A stretch of DNA of 64,000 bases, from assembly GCF_030506325.1 (NCBI RefSeq), contig NZ_CP120683.1, positions 5,035,001-5,099,000 of the forward strand. Direction: 5' to 3'. The stretch comes from Tunicatimonas pelagia (lineage in GTDB: Bacteria; Bacteroidota; Bacteroidia; Cytophagales; Cyclobacteriaceae). Below the pieces are notes generated by a model that worked only from the letters and a program-made list of their open reading frames with translations, had not been told where the DNA came from and searched no databases. Both the position numbers and the translations under genes were made by a program. Positions 27,809 through 36,146 of the stretch are shown piece by piece. Positions within the stretch are counted from its first letter, which is position 1. Each line of letters starts with the position of its first letter.

Positions 27809-28672
27809 CTATTCTTCTACAGCTATTGTCTGCCGATCTATTTCTATGGCGTAAAAGAAACCCAAGGCGCGATAAAGATCGGGCGATTTGCTGAAAACAT
27901 TACCACGAATAGAAGCGGGGGGCGGGTTGCCCACAAACGAAAGCCCTTGATTGCCCGTGATTTCATAAATCTTAAATAAAAAATTATAGTATTCTTCGGA
28001 TATAGCAATCTGATCAACGGTAGCCTGGTCATCAAGAGTAAAAACTACTTCTTCATTGGGAATGACCCCCAGCCGTGCTTGTCCATCAAAAAACTCATCA
28101 GTCAGCACCAGGGTGCGCGAAGCCCCAGGGTCGGGAAGCGTTATAAGCTGATTGTTCCGATAAACCCGATAGTGATAGTAGTTGGCTACTCCTTGAGGGT
28201 CTCTCGAGTTAAGTTTGAGAAAATACCCTTTATCCGTAATACCTGTTTCTTCTTCAAACTCAATATAAACAGAATCGATAAGTGGGACAGGTTGTAGTAT
28301 ATCAGTCGCAGTGTAGGCTTTTCCTTCCCAATTAATTTCAAGGGTGTAGGTCTCACCCACCTGGGGTACCAAATCGTGCGTGACGTAGATTCCGTCTTCC
28401 TCGTGAATCATATCGTACGAATTGTTCTGGTCAGAGATAATAACTGTCGCATTTTTTACCGGAGGGGCAGGGCTGTTGTCTAAAAAGTTAGCGGTGGTAG
28501 TGAGTCGTACTTCTTGTCGGCGAGAGTTGCCGTTGATTAAACGTTCTACACCTCCTTCTACCACTAATAAGATATCAGTATTTGCCATATCCAGACTATC
28601 GGTGACGACTGTCTCACAAGCAGTAAATAGTAACAAAGCGATGAGCGATAGTACGCAATTCAGATGTTGCAT
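27809..28672 (-). CDS. DUF4249 lipoprotein, partner of the TonB receptor
   Basis: The 287-residue product has a lipoprotein leader (MQHLNCVLSLIALLLF, lipobox TACE). An N-terminal domain with LLVVEGGV and VIISDQNNSY resembles an Ig-like segment, and a C-terminal half follows, as in DUF4249 proteins. In Bacteroidota such genes almost always sit next to a carboxypeptidase-regulatory-domain TonB receptor, as here. The receptor ends 19 bp upstream and is read in the same direction. By analogy with SusD-type lipoproteins it may cap or assist the receptor at the cell surface, but its ligand is unknown. Confidence 0.85.
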   Translation of the reverse strand: MQHLNCVLSLIALLLFTACETVVTDSLDMANTDILLVVEGGVERLINGNSRRQEVRLTTTANFLDNSPAPPVKNATVIISDQNNSYDMIHEEDGIYVTHDLVPQVGETYTLEINWEGKAYTATDILQPVPLIDSVYIEFEEETGITDKGYFLKLNSRDPQGVANYYHYRVYRNNQLITLPDPGASRTLVLTDEFFDGQARLGVIPNEEVVFTLDDQATVDQIAISEEYYNFLFKIYEITGNQGLSFVGNPPPASIRGNVFSKSPDLYRALGFFYAIEIDRQTIAVEE

Positions 28673-28691
28673 GATGGCTGGGTTTTTTTAG

Positions 28692-31103
28692 TTAAAATTG
28701 AAATTGGTAGCTTACACTTGGCACAATACCGAAGTATGAGAGCTTCACTGCTTCGGTGAGTCCAGTAGCCATTTCTACGTTGTTCATTTCGCTAATTTCC
28801 CGGAAAAAGATAGAAGCAGCATTTTGCCGATTATAGAGATTAGCAATGCTAAAGACCCAGGTGCCTTGGCGCTTTGCATCTTTTCTAGGATTGAGGGTCG
28901 CCGATAGGTCGAGGCGATGATAGTCGGGGAGTCGGTTAGCATTTCTGGTATTATAATCGGTAACTACTAACCCATTTTGGTAGTATCTTCCTGAAGGGTA
29001 AGTGACCGGGCGGCCAGAACCATATATCCAGTTAAAGCTAAAGTCCCATCTGGAATCAGTATCGTATAAACTAACGATATTGAGTTCGTGGGTTTGATCG
29101 AAATTACTAGGGAAGTATTTGCCACGATTTATTCCGGTAACTTGTAACTCAGACCGTGAGAGGGTGTAACTCAGCCATCCGGTTAATCGGCCAACATTCT
29201 TTTCCAGTTGCACTTCTAAGCCATACGCCCGTCCTACCCCTTGTACAATCTGCGTTTCAATATCTTCGGTAAAGAGCAAATCGGCTCCATCAATAAAGGC
29301 GGTGACATCTTGCAGGTCTTTGTAGAACCCTTCTACCGTGAGGCTGTAGCTATTGTCTCGAAGGCCTTGTGCAAACCCCGACGATAGCTGATCGGCAAAT
29401 TGAGGGCGAAGAAATTTACCACTCGGTGCCCATACGTCCAGCGGAGTTGGTGAGGTAGTATTTGAGATGAGATGGATGTACTGATACATGCGGTTGTAGC
29501 CAAGCTTGATTGAGCTATTCTCAGAAAGTTGGTAGTTAGCTGAAAATCTAGGTTCGAATCCGTTAAAACTAGCTATAACTTCATTGTTGGCGTAGCTGTC
29601 CTGCGTACTTCGTTCATTCTGCTGATATTGCCCCGACGCAGGGTCGTAAGTTAAAGGCGTTCCGGTCAGGTAGTTATTAAGTACGGCTGAACCGAGCCGC
29701 CAGAAGGCTGACCAGCGCAGACCGTACCTCAATTGCAACTTCTTCGCTATTGTTTGTTCGTAATCTAGGTAAGCCCCTCCTTCTACTGCGTATTTAGATT
29801 GAAATGTTCTGGGAACAATAGGCGAACCCTTAATAGGAGTAATTGTGGCTGGATTAAAAGTGTAATTTAGTACGTCTGCCCCTACACTTAGCGTGTTGTT
29901 AGGGTTGATGAACCACGTTAGGCGAGGTTTAATATTTAGGTTGGTGATGGTGGACTTCCACCGTAGTTCAGACCCCGAACGTAGGTTATCAAGGTTATAA
30001 TCGTAATTACTGTATACAGCGGAGGTCTGAAAGAATAGCTTTTCACTTAATAAGCTTGTCCAGCGAAGGGTGCCGGAAGCATTTCCCCAAAACGTGCCTA
30101 CTAAGCCAGGCAGTTGGAAGCGGTCGCGTCCAAAGTAACCGGATAAAAACAGCTTGTTTCGTTCATTAAGCTGGTAGTTGGCTTTTAGATTCAAATCGTA
30201 AAAATACAGGCGATTTCCGCTAAAATCAGATGAAAGAAAGGTAAAAATATCGGCGTAAGAACGGCGACCTGCCACTAAGTAAGACCCCCTAGCCCCGGTT
30301 TTACCAACTTTACCGATTGGACCTTCCAGGGCTACTTTACTAGCAATTAGCCCTACAGAAGCTTTCCCGGCAAATTCTTTTCGGTTACCTTCTTTCTGCT
30401 GAATATCTAGTACCGAAGACAACCTACCACCAAATGATGCGGGTATACCTCCTTTATAGAGGGTTACGTTGTTGATAGCGTCGGTATTAAAAACCGAGAA
30501 TAACCCAAAGAGATGGGAAGCATTGTAAATAATCCCTTCGTCTAGCAAAATTAAATTTTGATCGGCTGAGCCGCCCCGCACGTTAAAGCCCGAAGAAGCC
30601 TCGTTGGCACTGGAAACTCCCGGTAGTAACTGAATAGAGCGAAGCACATCGGGTTCACCCAAAATAGCTGGTAATTTCTCAATTGTTTCAGCTTTCAATC
30701 TTTCTACGCTGATCTCATTGGTCTGAACCAGGTTTTGGTTAGCATTTACGACGACTTCGCTGAGCGTTTCTACTTTCTCCTTGATCTCATAATCTAACAC
30801 CGTATTTTTTTCTATAGTAAGATTAACCAAAGCCGTCTCGTATCCGATGAAGCTAAATTCTACCTGATAGTCGTTGGGCGATACGGAGATGCTGTAGTAA
30901 CCATATGCATTGGTGGTAGTACCTAAAAGACTACTTTTGCTTAAAGTATCAGCACTAATGGTCGTTACCATAACTGTGGCTCCAATCAGGTCTTCGCCAT
31001 TAGCCGCATCTTTGATATAGCCACTGAGTGTTACTTTGTTTTGAGCCGCTAGGTAGGATAGTAGGCTTAGCTGGATTAATAAAGTAAGAATGATTTGTTT
31101 CAT
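28692..31103 (-). CDS. TonB-dependent outer-membrane receptor with carboxypeptidase-like N-domain
   Basis: The 803-residue protein has a signal peptide (MKQIILTLLIQLSLLSYLAAQ). A CarboxypepD_reg-like beta-sandwich follows at about 23-110 (KVTLSGYIKDAANGEDLIGA). The plug domain spans about 120-240, with GFNVRGGSADQNLILLDE and PASFGGRLSSVLDI. A 22-strand barrel follows, ending in aromatic Phe (SVSYQFQF). It is the barrel half of a TonB receptor/DUF4249 pair importing an unknown ligand, not a SusC/SusD pair. A perfect palindrome lies 52-65 bp before its ATG, just after the stop of the adjacent Crp-type regulator gene. Confidence 0.93.
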   Translation of the reverse strand: MKQIILTLLIQLSLLSYLAAQNKVTLSGYIKDAANGEDLIGATVMVTTISADTLSKSSLLGTTTNAYGYYSISVSPNDYQVEFSFIGYETALVNLTIEKNTVLDYEIKEKVETLSEVVVNANQNLVQTNEISVERLKAETIEKLPAILGEPDVLRSIQLLPGVSSANEASSGFNVRGGSADQNLILLDEGIIYNASHLFGLFSVFNTDAINNVTLYKGGIPASFGGRLSSVLDIQQKEGNRKEFAGKASVGLIASKVALEGPIGKVGKTGARGSYLVAGRRSYADIFTFLSSDFSGNRLYFYDLNLKANYQLNERNKLFLSGYFGRDRFQLPGLVGTFWGNASGTLRWTSLLSEKLFFQTSAVYSNYDYNLDNLRSGSELRWKSTITNLNIKPRLTWFINPNNTLSVGADVLNYTFNPATITPIKGSPIVPRTFQSKYAVEGGAYLDYEQTIAKKLQLRYGLRWSAFWRLGSAVLNNYLTGTPLTYDPASGQYQQNERSTQDSYANNEVIASFNGFEPRFSANYQLSENSSIKLGYNRMYQYIHLISNTTSPTPLDVWAPSGKFLRPQFADQLSSGFAQGLRDNSYSLTVEGFYKDLQDVTAFIDGADLLFTEDIETQIVQGVGRAYGLEVQLEKNVGRLTGWLSYTLSRSELQVTGINRGKYFPSNFDQTHELNIVSLYDTDSRWDFSFNWIYGSGRPVTYPSGRYYQNGLVVTDYNTRNANRLPDYHRLDLSATLNPRKDAKRQGTWVFSIANLYNRQNAASIFFREISEMNNVEMATGLTEAVKLSYFGIVPSVSYQFQF

Positions 31104-31154
31104 GGTGGGTACCGTGTTTTTAACAAAGGAAGTGGAATCCTTTGCGCGATACCC

Positions 31155-31168
31155 GTAACCTAGGTTAC
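31155..31168. promoter_or_regulatory. Perfect palindrome GTAACCTAGGTTAC, candidate Crp/Fnr operator
   Basis: A 14-bp perfect palindrome lies 8 bp beyond the regulator stop codon and 52 bp upstream of the TonB receptor ATG. GTAAC-N4-GTTAC has the symmetry of Crp/Fnr/DNR-type operators. It is a plausible binding site of the adjacent regulator. Confidence 0.5.
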
Positions 31169-31175
31169 ATTCTTC

Positions 31176-31775
31176 TTAGGTATTTTTTGTAAGCTTTCTC
31201 CTTATTCTACTCAAGGAGGGGCGCTTCACGCCCAGGTAGCTCGATAAATGATTTAGCGAAATACGATTAGTCAGATTGGGGTACTGACGCACGAAATCTA
31301 AGTAGCGTTCCTGAGCACTTTGAAAATGGAAGCTTCTCATTCTACTTTCTAGTATATGAATGATAGATTCAGCGACTAACCGCCCAAACCGTTCAAGTTC
31401 AGGGTGCTGCTGGTAGCCTGCTTGCACGTATTCGTAGGTAAAGCATAAGATCGTACTATCTTCAAGACATTGAAAATAATAGTCGCTGCTCTTCTGAGCT
31501 AAGAACGCGCTATAGTAGGTAACAAAGCCACTCCTATCGATTAGGCGGGTTGTAATCTCCTCACCTTCATCATTAATGTAAAACCCTCTCATCAGTCCCT
31601 TAACTATAAAGCCAACTTCATTATGCACTCGGTTGGGGTTAATAAATAGCTGCTTCTTCTCCAAATTTTTCACCTCGAGCCCATCTACCAAATACGCTAG
31701 TACCCGCTCGGGCATTTGCCCATCAATCTGTTTCACTACTGACTTAAAGAAATCAATTTCTTCAGGCATTAGCAT
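31176..31775 (-). CDS. Crp/Fnr-family transcription regulator
   Basis: The 199-residue protein has a cyclic-nucleotide-binding-like beta barrel (about 25-120, with VGFIVKGLMRGFYINDEGEE) and a dimer helix. A C-terminal winged helix-turn-helix carries the recognition segment ISLNHLSSYLGVKRPSLSRIR. There are no Fnr-type cysteine clusters. The cNMP phosphate cassette is not evident, so the effector is unknown. The class is common in Bacteroidota, where the genes often sit beside transport or oxidoreductase genes. Here the receptor/DUF4249 pair lies immediately downstream on the same strand, with a palindrome between. A small conserved gene is divergent, 68 bp away. Confidence 0.88.
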   Translation of the reverse strand: MLMPEEIDFFKSVVKQIDGQMPERVLAYLVDGLEVKNLEKKQLFINPNRVHNEVGFIVKGLMRGFYINDEGEEITTRLIDRSGFVTYYSAFLAQKSSDYYFQCLEDSTILCFTYEYVQAGYQQHPELERFGRLVAESIIHILESRMRSFHFQSAQERYLDFVRQYPNLTNRISLNHLSSYLGVKRPSLSRIRRKLTKNT

Positions 31776-31843
31776 ATCTTTTAGCGATAGAGGAAATATA
31801 CGTACTTTTCATTTTAGAGACCTTCTACAATATGTTAGCTACC

Positions 31844-32182
31844 ATGATAAACTATAACGATAGAGTTTTCAAACCAGTACAAAATACCAAAAACGGTGAA
31901 ACTAGCAGTGAAACCACTTTTCTCTATCAACAAAACGGAAACATACTGACATCAGAGTATTCTGGTGGAAAAATTAAGTCGGGGCATTTGATAGGGTTGG
32001 TGAGCGACGATGGGAGTATCGATATGCGCTACCATCAGGTAAACGAACAAGGTGAACTAACGACTGGAATCTGTAAATCTACTCCCGAACTACTGCCTAA
32101 CGGTAAGCTCAGACTACACGAAACTTGGCAGTGGACGTCTGGTGATCAGTCCAAAGGCAGTTCAGTGTTAGAAGAACAGTGA
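31844..32182 (+). CDS. Small conserved protein often labelled N-acetylglutamate synthase
   Basis: The start is at ATG 31844 (112 residues, MINYNDRVFKPVQNT); an ATG at 31832 adds four residues. The text resembles a small family widespread in Bacteroidota and Firmicutes: NGETSSETTF, YSGGKIKSGHLIGLV, DMRYHQVNEQGELTTGICKS and KLRLHETWQWTSGD. Database names often call it n-acetylglutamate synthase, but it is far too short for a GNAT acetyltransferase with that activity. It looks like a repeated beta-hairpin (MORN-like) protein. The function is not known. It is divergent from the Crp-type regulator, so it could be a second target of that regulator. Confidence 0.75.
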   Translation: MINYNDRVFKPVQNTKNGETSSETTFLYQQNGNILTSEYSGGKIKSGHLIGLVSDDGSIDMRYHQVNEQGELTTGICKSTPELLPNGKLRLHETWQWTSGDQSKGSSVLEEQ

Positions 32183-32201
32183 TAAAGGGGCTATTGGTAT
32201 T

Positions 32202-32894
32202 CTATCCCTCAATTTTCTCGTCCAACTCAATAATCGTGATTGGGGTGCCGGGACCACCATTAGCCCCTTCGTAGCGAAGAAAAAGCCCATCGGAGATGCG
32301 GTACCATAGTTCAGCCGACCAAAGTTTAGACAACATAAAGTTATCAATAGTGAGCTTCACCTTTACTGCATCATAAGCCTTTCCATCAATTGTGAGCGAT
32401 TCGGTACCCAATTTTTTAGCTTCCATCTTCAGCGGATCTAAATCCGATACCAACTTTAGAACCCAAAATGATAATTCTTGCTGATCAGATGCGGCGAATT
32501 CGCTTAATCCGTGATCGAGCTTATTAAACCACTGCCGCTCATCAATATCGACGGTCTTATCAACTGACTCACCCTGAAACGTACCCCAAATTTTGATCTG
32601 ATCGCCCGTTCGTTGAGCCGTAAAATCATGTTTTTCTTTTTCGTCACGTAGTACCCATTTTTCAGTACCTAGCTTCGGATGAAACGTATGCTTGGAATAA
32701 CGCTGCTTTTCTTCTAGTACCAGTATTGATTTACCGTCTTCCTGCTGTTTAAGCACCTGTATGTCGTAAGCATTTTCCCCAAACAGTCCGGCGTACTGAT
32801 ACTGTTGAGCCAATAGGGGGAAAGCACTTAGCCCCAGCACTACTTGTAATGCGGGGGCTAGACATACGGTTGTTACCAAACGAGTAAAACGCAA
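32202..32894 (-). CDS. Secreted hypothetical protein (DUF3108-like)
   Basis: The 230-residue protein has a signal peptide (MRFTRLVTTVCLAPALQVVLG, cleavage near LLAQQ) and a mature all-beta region. The final third reads VKVKLTIDNFMLSKLWSAEL and WYRISDGLFLRYEG. It resembles periplasmic DUF3108/DUF6134-type lipocalin-like barrels, but this is tentative. No ATG precedes the leader; the start codon appears to be TTG at 32894. It lies 12 bp after the AarF-like gene, so it is probably the third gene of a TetR-AarF operon. The association hints at a role in lipid or quinone handling, which is inference. Confidence 0.65.
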   Translation of the reverse strand: MRFTRLVTTVCLAPALQVVLGLSAFPLLAQQYQYAGLFGENAYDIQVLKQQEDGKSILVLEEKQRYSKHTFHPKLGTEKWVLRDEKEKHDFTAQRTGDQIKIWGTFQGESVDKTVDIDERQWFNKLDHGLSEFAASDQQELSFWVLKLVSDLDPLKMEAKKLGTESLTIDGKAYDAVKVKLTIDNFMLSKLWSAELWYRISDGLFLRYEGANGGPGTPITIIELDEKIEG

Positions 32895-32906
32895 AATGTA
32901 GAAAGG

Positions 32907-34238
32907 TTAAGCACTCAACTTTTTAGCTTCTAACCACTCGGGCTTTCGAGTAATGACTTTCGCTTGGAGCGCATTGAGTAGGTTGTATAAACCAAAGTAG
33001 GTGCGGTTGATGTACAGCGCATCGCGGGGGCCACGAGCGGTACGAGAACGCCTCACTTCTTCAGTATTAGATACTCGCTCACTCAATGCAAATATCTGGG
33101 TAAAGTAATCATCATCGGCAAAGTCAAACTCGTCGTAGTGGAAGGGACGACCCAGAAGCTGAATCATCTCTACGAAGATTGCCTTAAATACTTTCTTCTC
33201 CGATGCTGAATCGTTTTCGTTGATGAAGGACAATTCGTGGAATATTTCATCCAGTTGATCGGGCTTTAGTAAAATATCCTGCCGGATAAGGCTAAAATAC
33301 TGTTGATAGAAATCTTCGGGAATCTCTTTCACACAGCCAAAGTCAATCACTCCCATCGTGCCGTCTTGCCTAAACAAGAAGTTACCCGGGTGTGGGTCAG
33401 CGTGAACTTGCTTGAGATAATGTACTTGGTGATTATAGAAATCCCACAATGCTTGCCCAATGCGGTTACGCACTTCCTGAGAAGGGTTAGTCGCCACAAA
33501 CTCCTTCATATGCTCGCCATCTAACCAGTCCATCGTAATGATGCGCTCCGAAGACAGCTCCGGGTAGTACGTTGGAAAGTCCAAGTTATCAATATCGCCA
33601 CACTGTTTCGAGATTTCCATGCCTCGGCGCACTTCTAAATCGTACTCAGTTTCTTCTACCAGTTTTCCTTCTACTTCCTGTAGATAGTGCTCCAGGTCTC
33701 GTTCATTAATATTAAATAAACGAATAGCGAATGGCTTCACGATTTTTAGATCGGAAGTAATACTGTTGGCTACTCCCGGATACTGAATCTTCACGGCAAG
33801 TTCCTTTCCGTCTAACGTGGCTCGGTGTACTTGTCCAATAGAAGCCGCGTTTTTTGCGCTCCGACTAAAAGTATCGTATAATTCAGTAGGGCCTTTGCCA
33901 AAATACTTTTGAAATGTCTTAACCACCAATGGGTACGAAAGGGGCGGGGCACTATACTGCGCCATCGCGAAGCGGTCGGTGTAGGCCGTAGGGAGCAGGT
34001 TTTTATCCATGCTCATCATCTGCAATACTTTTAAGGCACTGCCCTTCAGTTCGCTCAGTTCGCTGTAGATGTCGGAAGCATTATCTTCGTGTAAGCTCTC
34101 ACGGCTTACCTTCTGCTGCAATGCCTTTTTAGCGTAATATTTTGCGTAATTACCGCCAATTTTGGCTCCGGTACGCACAAAACGGGTGGCCCGCTGTACT
34201 TTAGAAGTGGGAATTTTGTTCTGCTCTTTCATGCTCAT
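32907..34238 (-). CDS. ABC1/AarF/UbiB-family atypical kinase
   Basis: The 443-residue protein carries the ABC1 kinase-like signatures. These are a KxGQ-type stretch (LKGSALKVLQMMS, about residue 49), the Ala-rich loop substitute and invariant Lys region (ASIGQVHRATLDGKELAVKIQYPG), the ExD segment VEETEYDLE, and the catalytic loop plus DFG (HADPHPGNFLF, VIDFGCV). UbiB/COQ8 proteins act in quinone or isoprenoid-lipid metabolism through ATPase or kinase activity. The usual C-terminal membrane helices are not evident, so it may be peripheral. It starts 2 bp after the TetR-type gene, in one operon. The precise substrate is unknown. Confidence 0.9.
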   Translation of the reverse strand: MSMKEQNKIPTSKVQRATRFVRTGAKIGGNYAKYYAKKALQQKVSRESLHEDNASDIYSELSELKGSALKVLQMMSMDKNLLPTAYTDRFAMAQYSAPPLSYPLVVKTFQKYFGKGPTELYDTFSRSAKNAASIGQVHRATLDGKELAVKIQYPGVANSITSDLKIVKPFAIRLFNINERDLEHYLQEVEGKLVEETEYDLEVRRGMEISKQCGDIDNLDFPTYYPELSSERIITMDWLDGEHMKEFVATNPSQEVRNRIGQALWDFYNHQVHYLKQVHADPHPGNFLFRQDGTMGVIDFGCVKEIPEDFYQQYFSLIRQDILLKPDQLDEIFHELSFINENDSASEKKVFKAIFVEMIQLLGRPFHYDEFDFADDDYFTQIFALSERVSNTEEVRRSRTARGPRDALYINRTYFGLYNLLNALQAKVITRKPEWLEAKKLSA

Positions 34239-34240
34239 GC

Positions 34241-34912
34241 TTATCGTTGCTGGTACAGGAATTTAGCGAAGTCTACTGCCGCGTCAATTGGGCCTCGCCC
34301 CATAATGTCAAATGATAGATTCACCGCTTTTTCAATAGCTTCGTCGGTACGTTCAAAATTTTGACTGTCGTCTTTCACCCAGAAGTGGATTACAAACTGC
34401 AACTGTCGCCACAATCCTTCGTCGTAGCGGTTGCCAATAACGGGGCGATCCATAATCTCACCAATTTCTTTGCCTTCAGCAATTAGCTCATTGGCGTATT
34501 CTAAAAAGGTTTCTTTCAGTCGGCTAAAAACTTCAGCGTTGGGCGAGCGCCTCCCGGAAGACGGTAACTGATCGACTCGAAGCATTACGTAGCTTCGGTT
34601 GTTTTTCAGTATTTCCGCCATGGTATAGTAGAAAGCCAATAACTTCTCTCGCACCGAATATTCCATATACACTGCATCGCTCTGAATGCGGGTTATAGTT
34701 TCTTCGGCAAAACCCTTCCAGATTTCCTTCTCGAGCGAAGTAAAAGAGTTAAAGTAATCGTAAAATTCGGCCTCCTTCTTCTTTTGCATTTTCATGAACT
34801 GATAAACCGAAGGGGGAGTTTTTCCATGCTCAAGTAAATAGTCTATATATGCTTCTTTTAATTTTTCGCCCTGATTGGCGGTTTGTTTTCCTTTCTTCGC
34901 TGTCGTTGCCAT
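34241..34912 (-). CDS. TetR-family transcription regulator
   Basis: The chosen start at ATG 34912 gives 223 residues; an upstream in-frame ATG at 34930 adds MITINF. The N-terminus is lysine-rich. A TetR-like helix-turn-helix follows (KLKEAYIDYLLEHGKTPPSVYQFMK..., with EAEFYDYFNSFTSLEKEIW) and then an all-helical ligand or dimerisation domain. The HTH is more divergent than in classical TetR, but the LEKEIWKGF segment is typical. It heads an operon with the AarF-like kinase and a secreted protein. A perfect inverted repeat upstream (35003-35035) is a candidate autoregulatory operator. The inducer is unknown. Confidence 0.82.
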   Translation of the reverse strand: MATTAKKGKQTANQGEKLKEAYIDYLLEHGKTPPSVYQFMKMQKKKEAEFYDYFNSFTSLEKEIWKGFAEETITRIQSDAVYMEYSVREKLLAFYYTMAEILKNNRSYVMLRVDQLPSSGRRSPNAEVFSRLKETFLEYANELIAEGKEIGEIMDRPVIGNRYDEGLWRQLQFVIHFWVKDDSQNFERTDEAIEKAVNLSFDIMGRGPIDAAVDFAKFLYQQR

Positions 34913-35002
34913 AAAGTTTATTGTTATCACAATTAATAAATTAGCGCATTAGCCAATTTACTATTCTAAGAAGTGATTAAATGATTATTTTGTTTAATAA
35001 TA

Positions 35003-35035
35003 ATTTGCTAAAATTAAACATTTGTGTTAGCAAAT
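35003..35035. promoter_or_regulatory. Inverted repeat ATTTGCTAA-N15-TTAGCAAAT, candidate operator
   Basis: Perfect 9-bp arms at 35003-35011 and 35027-35035 are separated by 15 nt. They lie in the A+T-rich spacer between the mscS-type stop (35044) and the TetR-type start. With no T tract in either direction, an operator is more likely than a terminator. The spacing is wide for a single TetR dimer, so this is tentative. Confidence 0.4.
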
Positions 35036-35043
35036 AGATTCAG

Positions 35044-35943
35044 TCAGCCACTACTTTTTGATGACTGGCTATTTACTTGTACGTCAATTGGGATAGGCTG
35101 TTGCTGCTGATACATTTTTAATTCAACAATATCGGCCGGTAGATTGTATCCTTCTTTGAGCAAACCGCGTACCACTTCGGTCATGATCTGACTTTTAAGC
35201 TTTAGCGTAGAACCTTCAAAATCGAAGGTGTTGATCCAGAAGAATGTTTTAAGGTTGATCGTGCTGGTATCGAACTTTGAAATTGTCACGAAAGGCTCTA
35301 AGCCTACGGATTTTTCCAGGTTAGGATGATTTTTCAGGGTTCGTAGGATAAACTGCGTAGCTTCCACTACATCTTCTCCATAATCTATGCCAACGTCGAA
35401 GTCGTGACGCATTAACCCATCACGGGTATAATTAATAAGCGGATTTTTTACCAGAATAGAATTGGGAATGAAAATATCGCGACCATCGAAGGAGCGCACG
35501 TGAGTGTTACGTAAATCCATTCCTTTTACTACGCCAATAATGTCGACCACCTCAATCACATCGCCAGTGCCAAACGGTCGGCCAAATGCTAAGAATGCTC
35601 CCGAAAGCAAATTCTCCCCAATATCTCGGAAGGCAAAGCCGATAACAATAGCGGTAACCCCGGCTCCCGCTAACAACCCTTGAGCGGCTGCCCCCAACCC
35701 GGCCTGATTGAGAAAGGTGATAACTCCAAACAGAAGAAACAGTAAAAAAATAAGCCGACTAATGAAGTTACCCAGCAACCGATCGTCCATTCGCGGGGCA
35801 ATTCGCCGTCGGAAGACCCGCTTGGCAAGAAGGCCAATAAAAACAAATATCAGTAGTAGTATCAAGCCTACTCCAATAGTTGGTAGCCTAGCCACTATAT
35901 CGCTATAGAATTCAGTGAATGCTTCTAGTACTTTTTCCTGCAT
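35044..35943 (-). CDS. Small-conductance mechanosensitive channel (MscS family)
   Basis: This 299-residue inner-membrane protein opens under membrane tension to release solutes on hypo-osmotic shock. An N-terminal helix (about 16-38) and two further helices (65-85 and 93-115) are seen. The pore helix TM3 is rich in Gly/Ala (AAAQGLLAGAGVTAIVIGFA), the hallmark of MscS pores. The beta domain follows (RPFGTGDVIEVVDIIGVV, RNTHVRSFDGRDIFIPN) and then the alpha/beta cage up to about 280. Length fits E. coli MscS (286). It is followed on the same strand by the TetR operon after a 113-bp spacer, so probably independent. Confidence 0.93.
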   Translation of the reverse strand: MQEKVLEAFTEFYSDIVARLPTIGVGLILLLIFVFIGLLAKRVFRRRIAPRMDDRLLGNFISRLIFLLFLLFGVITFLNQAGLGAAAQGLLAGAGVTAIVIGFAFRDIGENLLSGAFLAFGRPFGTGDVIEVVDIIGVVKGMDLRNTHVRSFDGRDIFIPNSILVKNPLINYTRDGLMRHDFDVGIDYGEDVVEATQFILRTLKNHPNLEKSVGLEPFVTISKFDTSTINLKTFFWINTFDFEGSTLKLKSQIMTEVVRGLLKEGYNLPADIVELKMYQQQQPIPIDVQVNSQSSKSSG

Positions 35944-35983
35944 AAAAATATAAGCTGAATAGCGATGGTTTGTTTGAAAGGGT

Positions 35984-36128
35984 GACTAGTCCAAAGTTGA
36001 TAGTCCATAGTCGACAGTTAATAATTTTTTCTCATTATCGGTTTTGGGAATCGGTCATTAGTCCATTGTTGTAGTCGTTCAGTGCTAATTATTTTTTGCT
36101 CTCATCAATCACCAATCATTATTCATTA
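35984..36128. repeat. Word-repeat intergenic element, mixed vocabulary
   Basis: Two word types coexist here. One is GTCC words (AGTCCAAAGTTGATAGTCCATAGTCGACAG) at 35987-36018. The other is CAATCATTATTCATTAAC words at 36102-36129, with TCATTAGTCCATTG in between. The arms are not complementary to each other. This looks like a composite or rearranged locus whose halves match the elements near 13967 and 44146. Confidence 0.5.
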
Positions 36129-36146
36129 ACTTCCAGTTTCCGTAGG

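Noticed and set aside
35003-35035. Terminator for the MscS gene
   Set aside because: The stem lacks a T tract in the required direction and is wide-spaced; an operator fits better.
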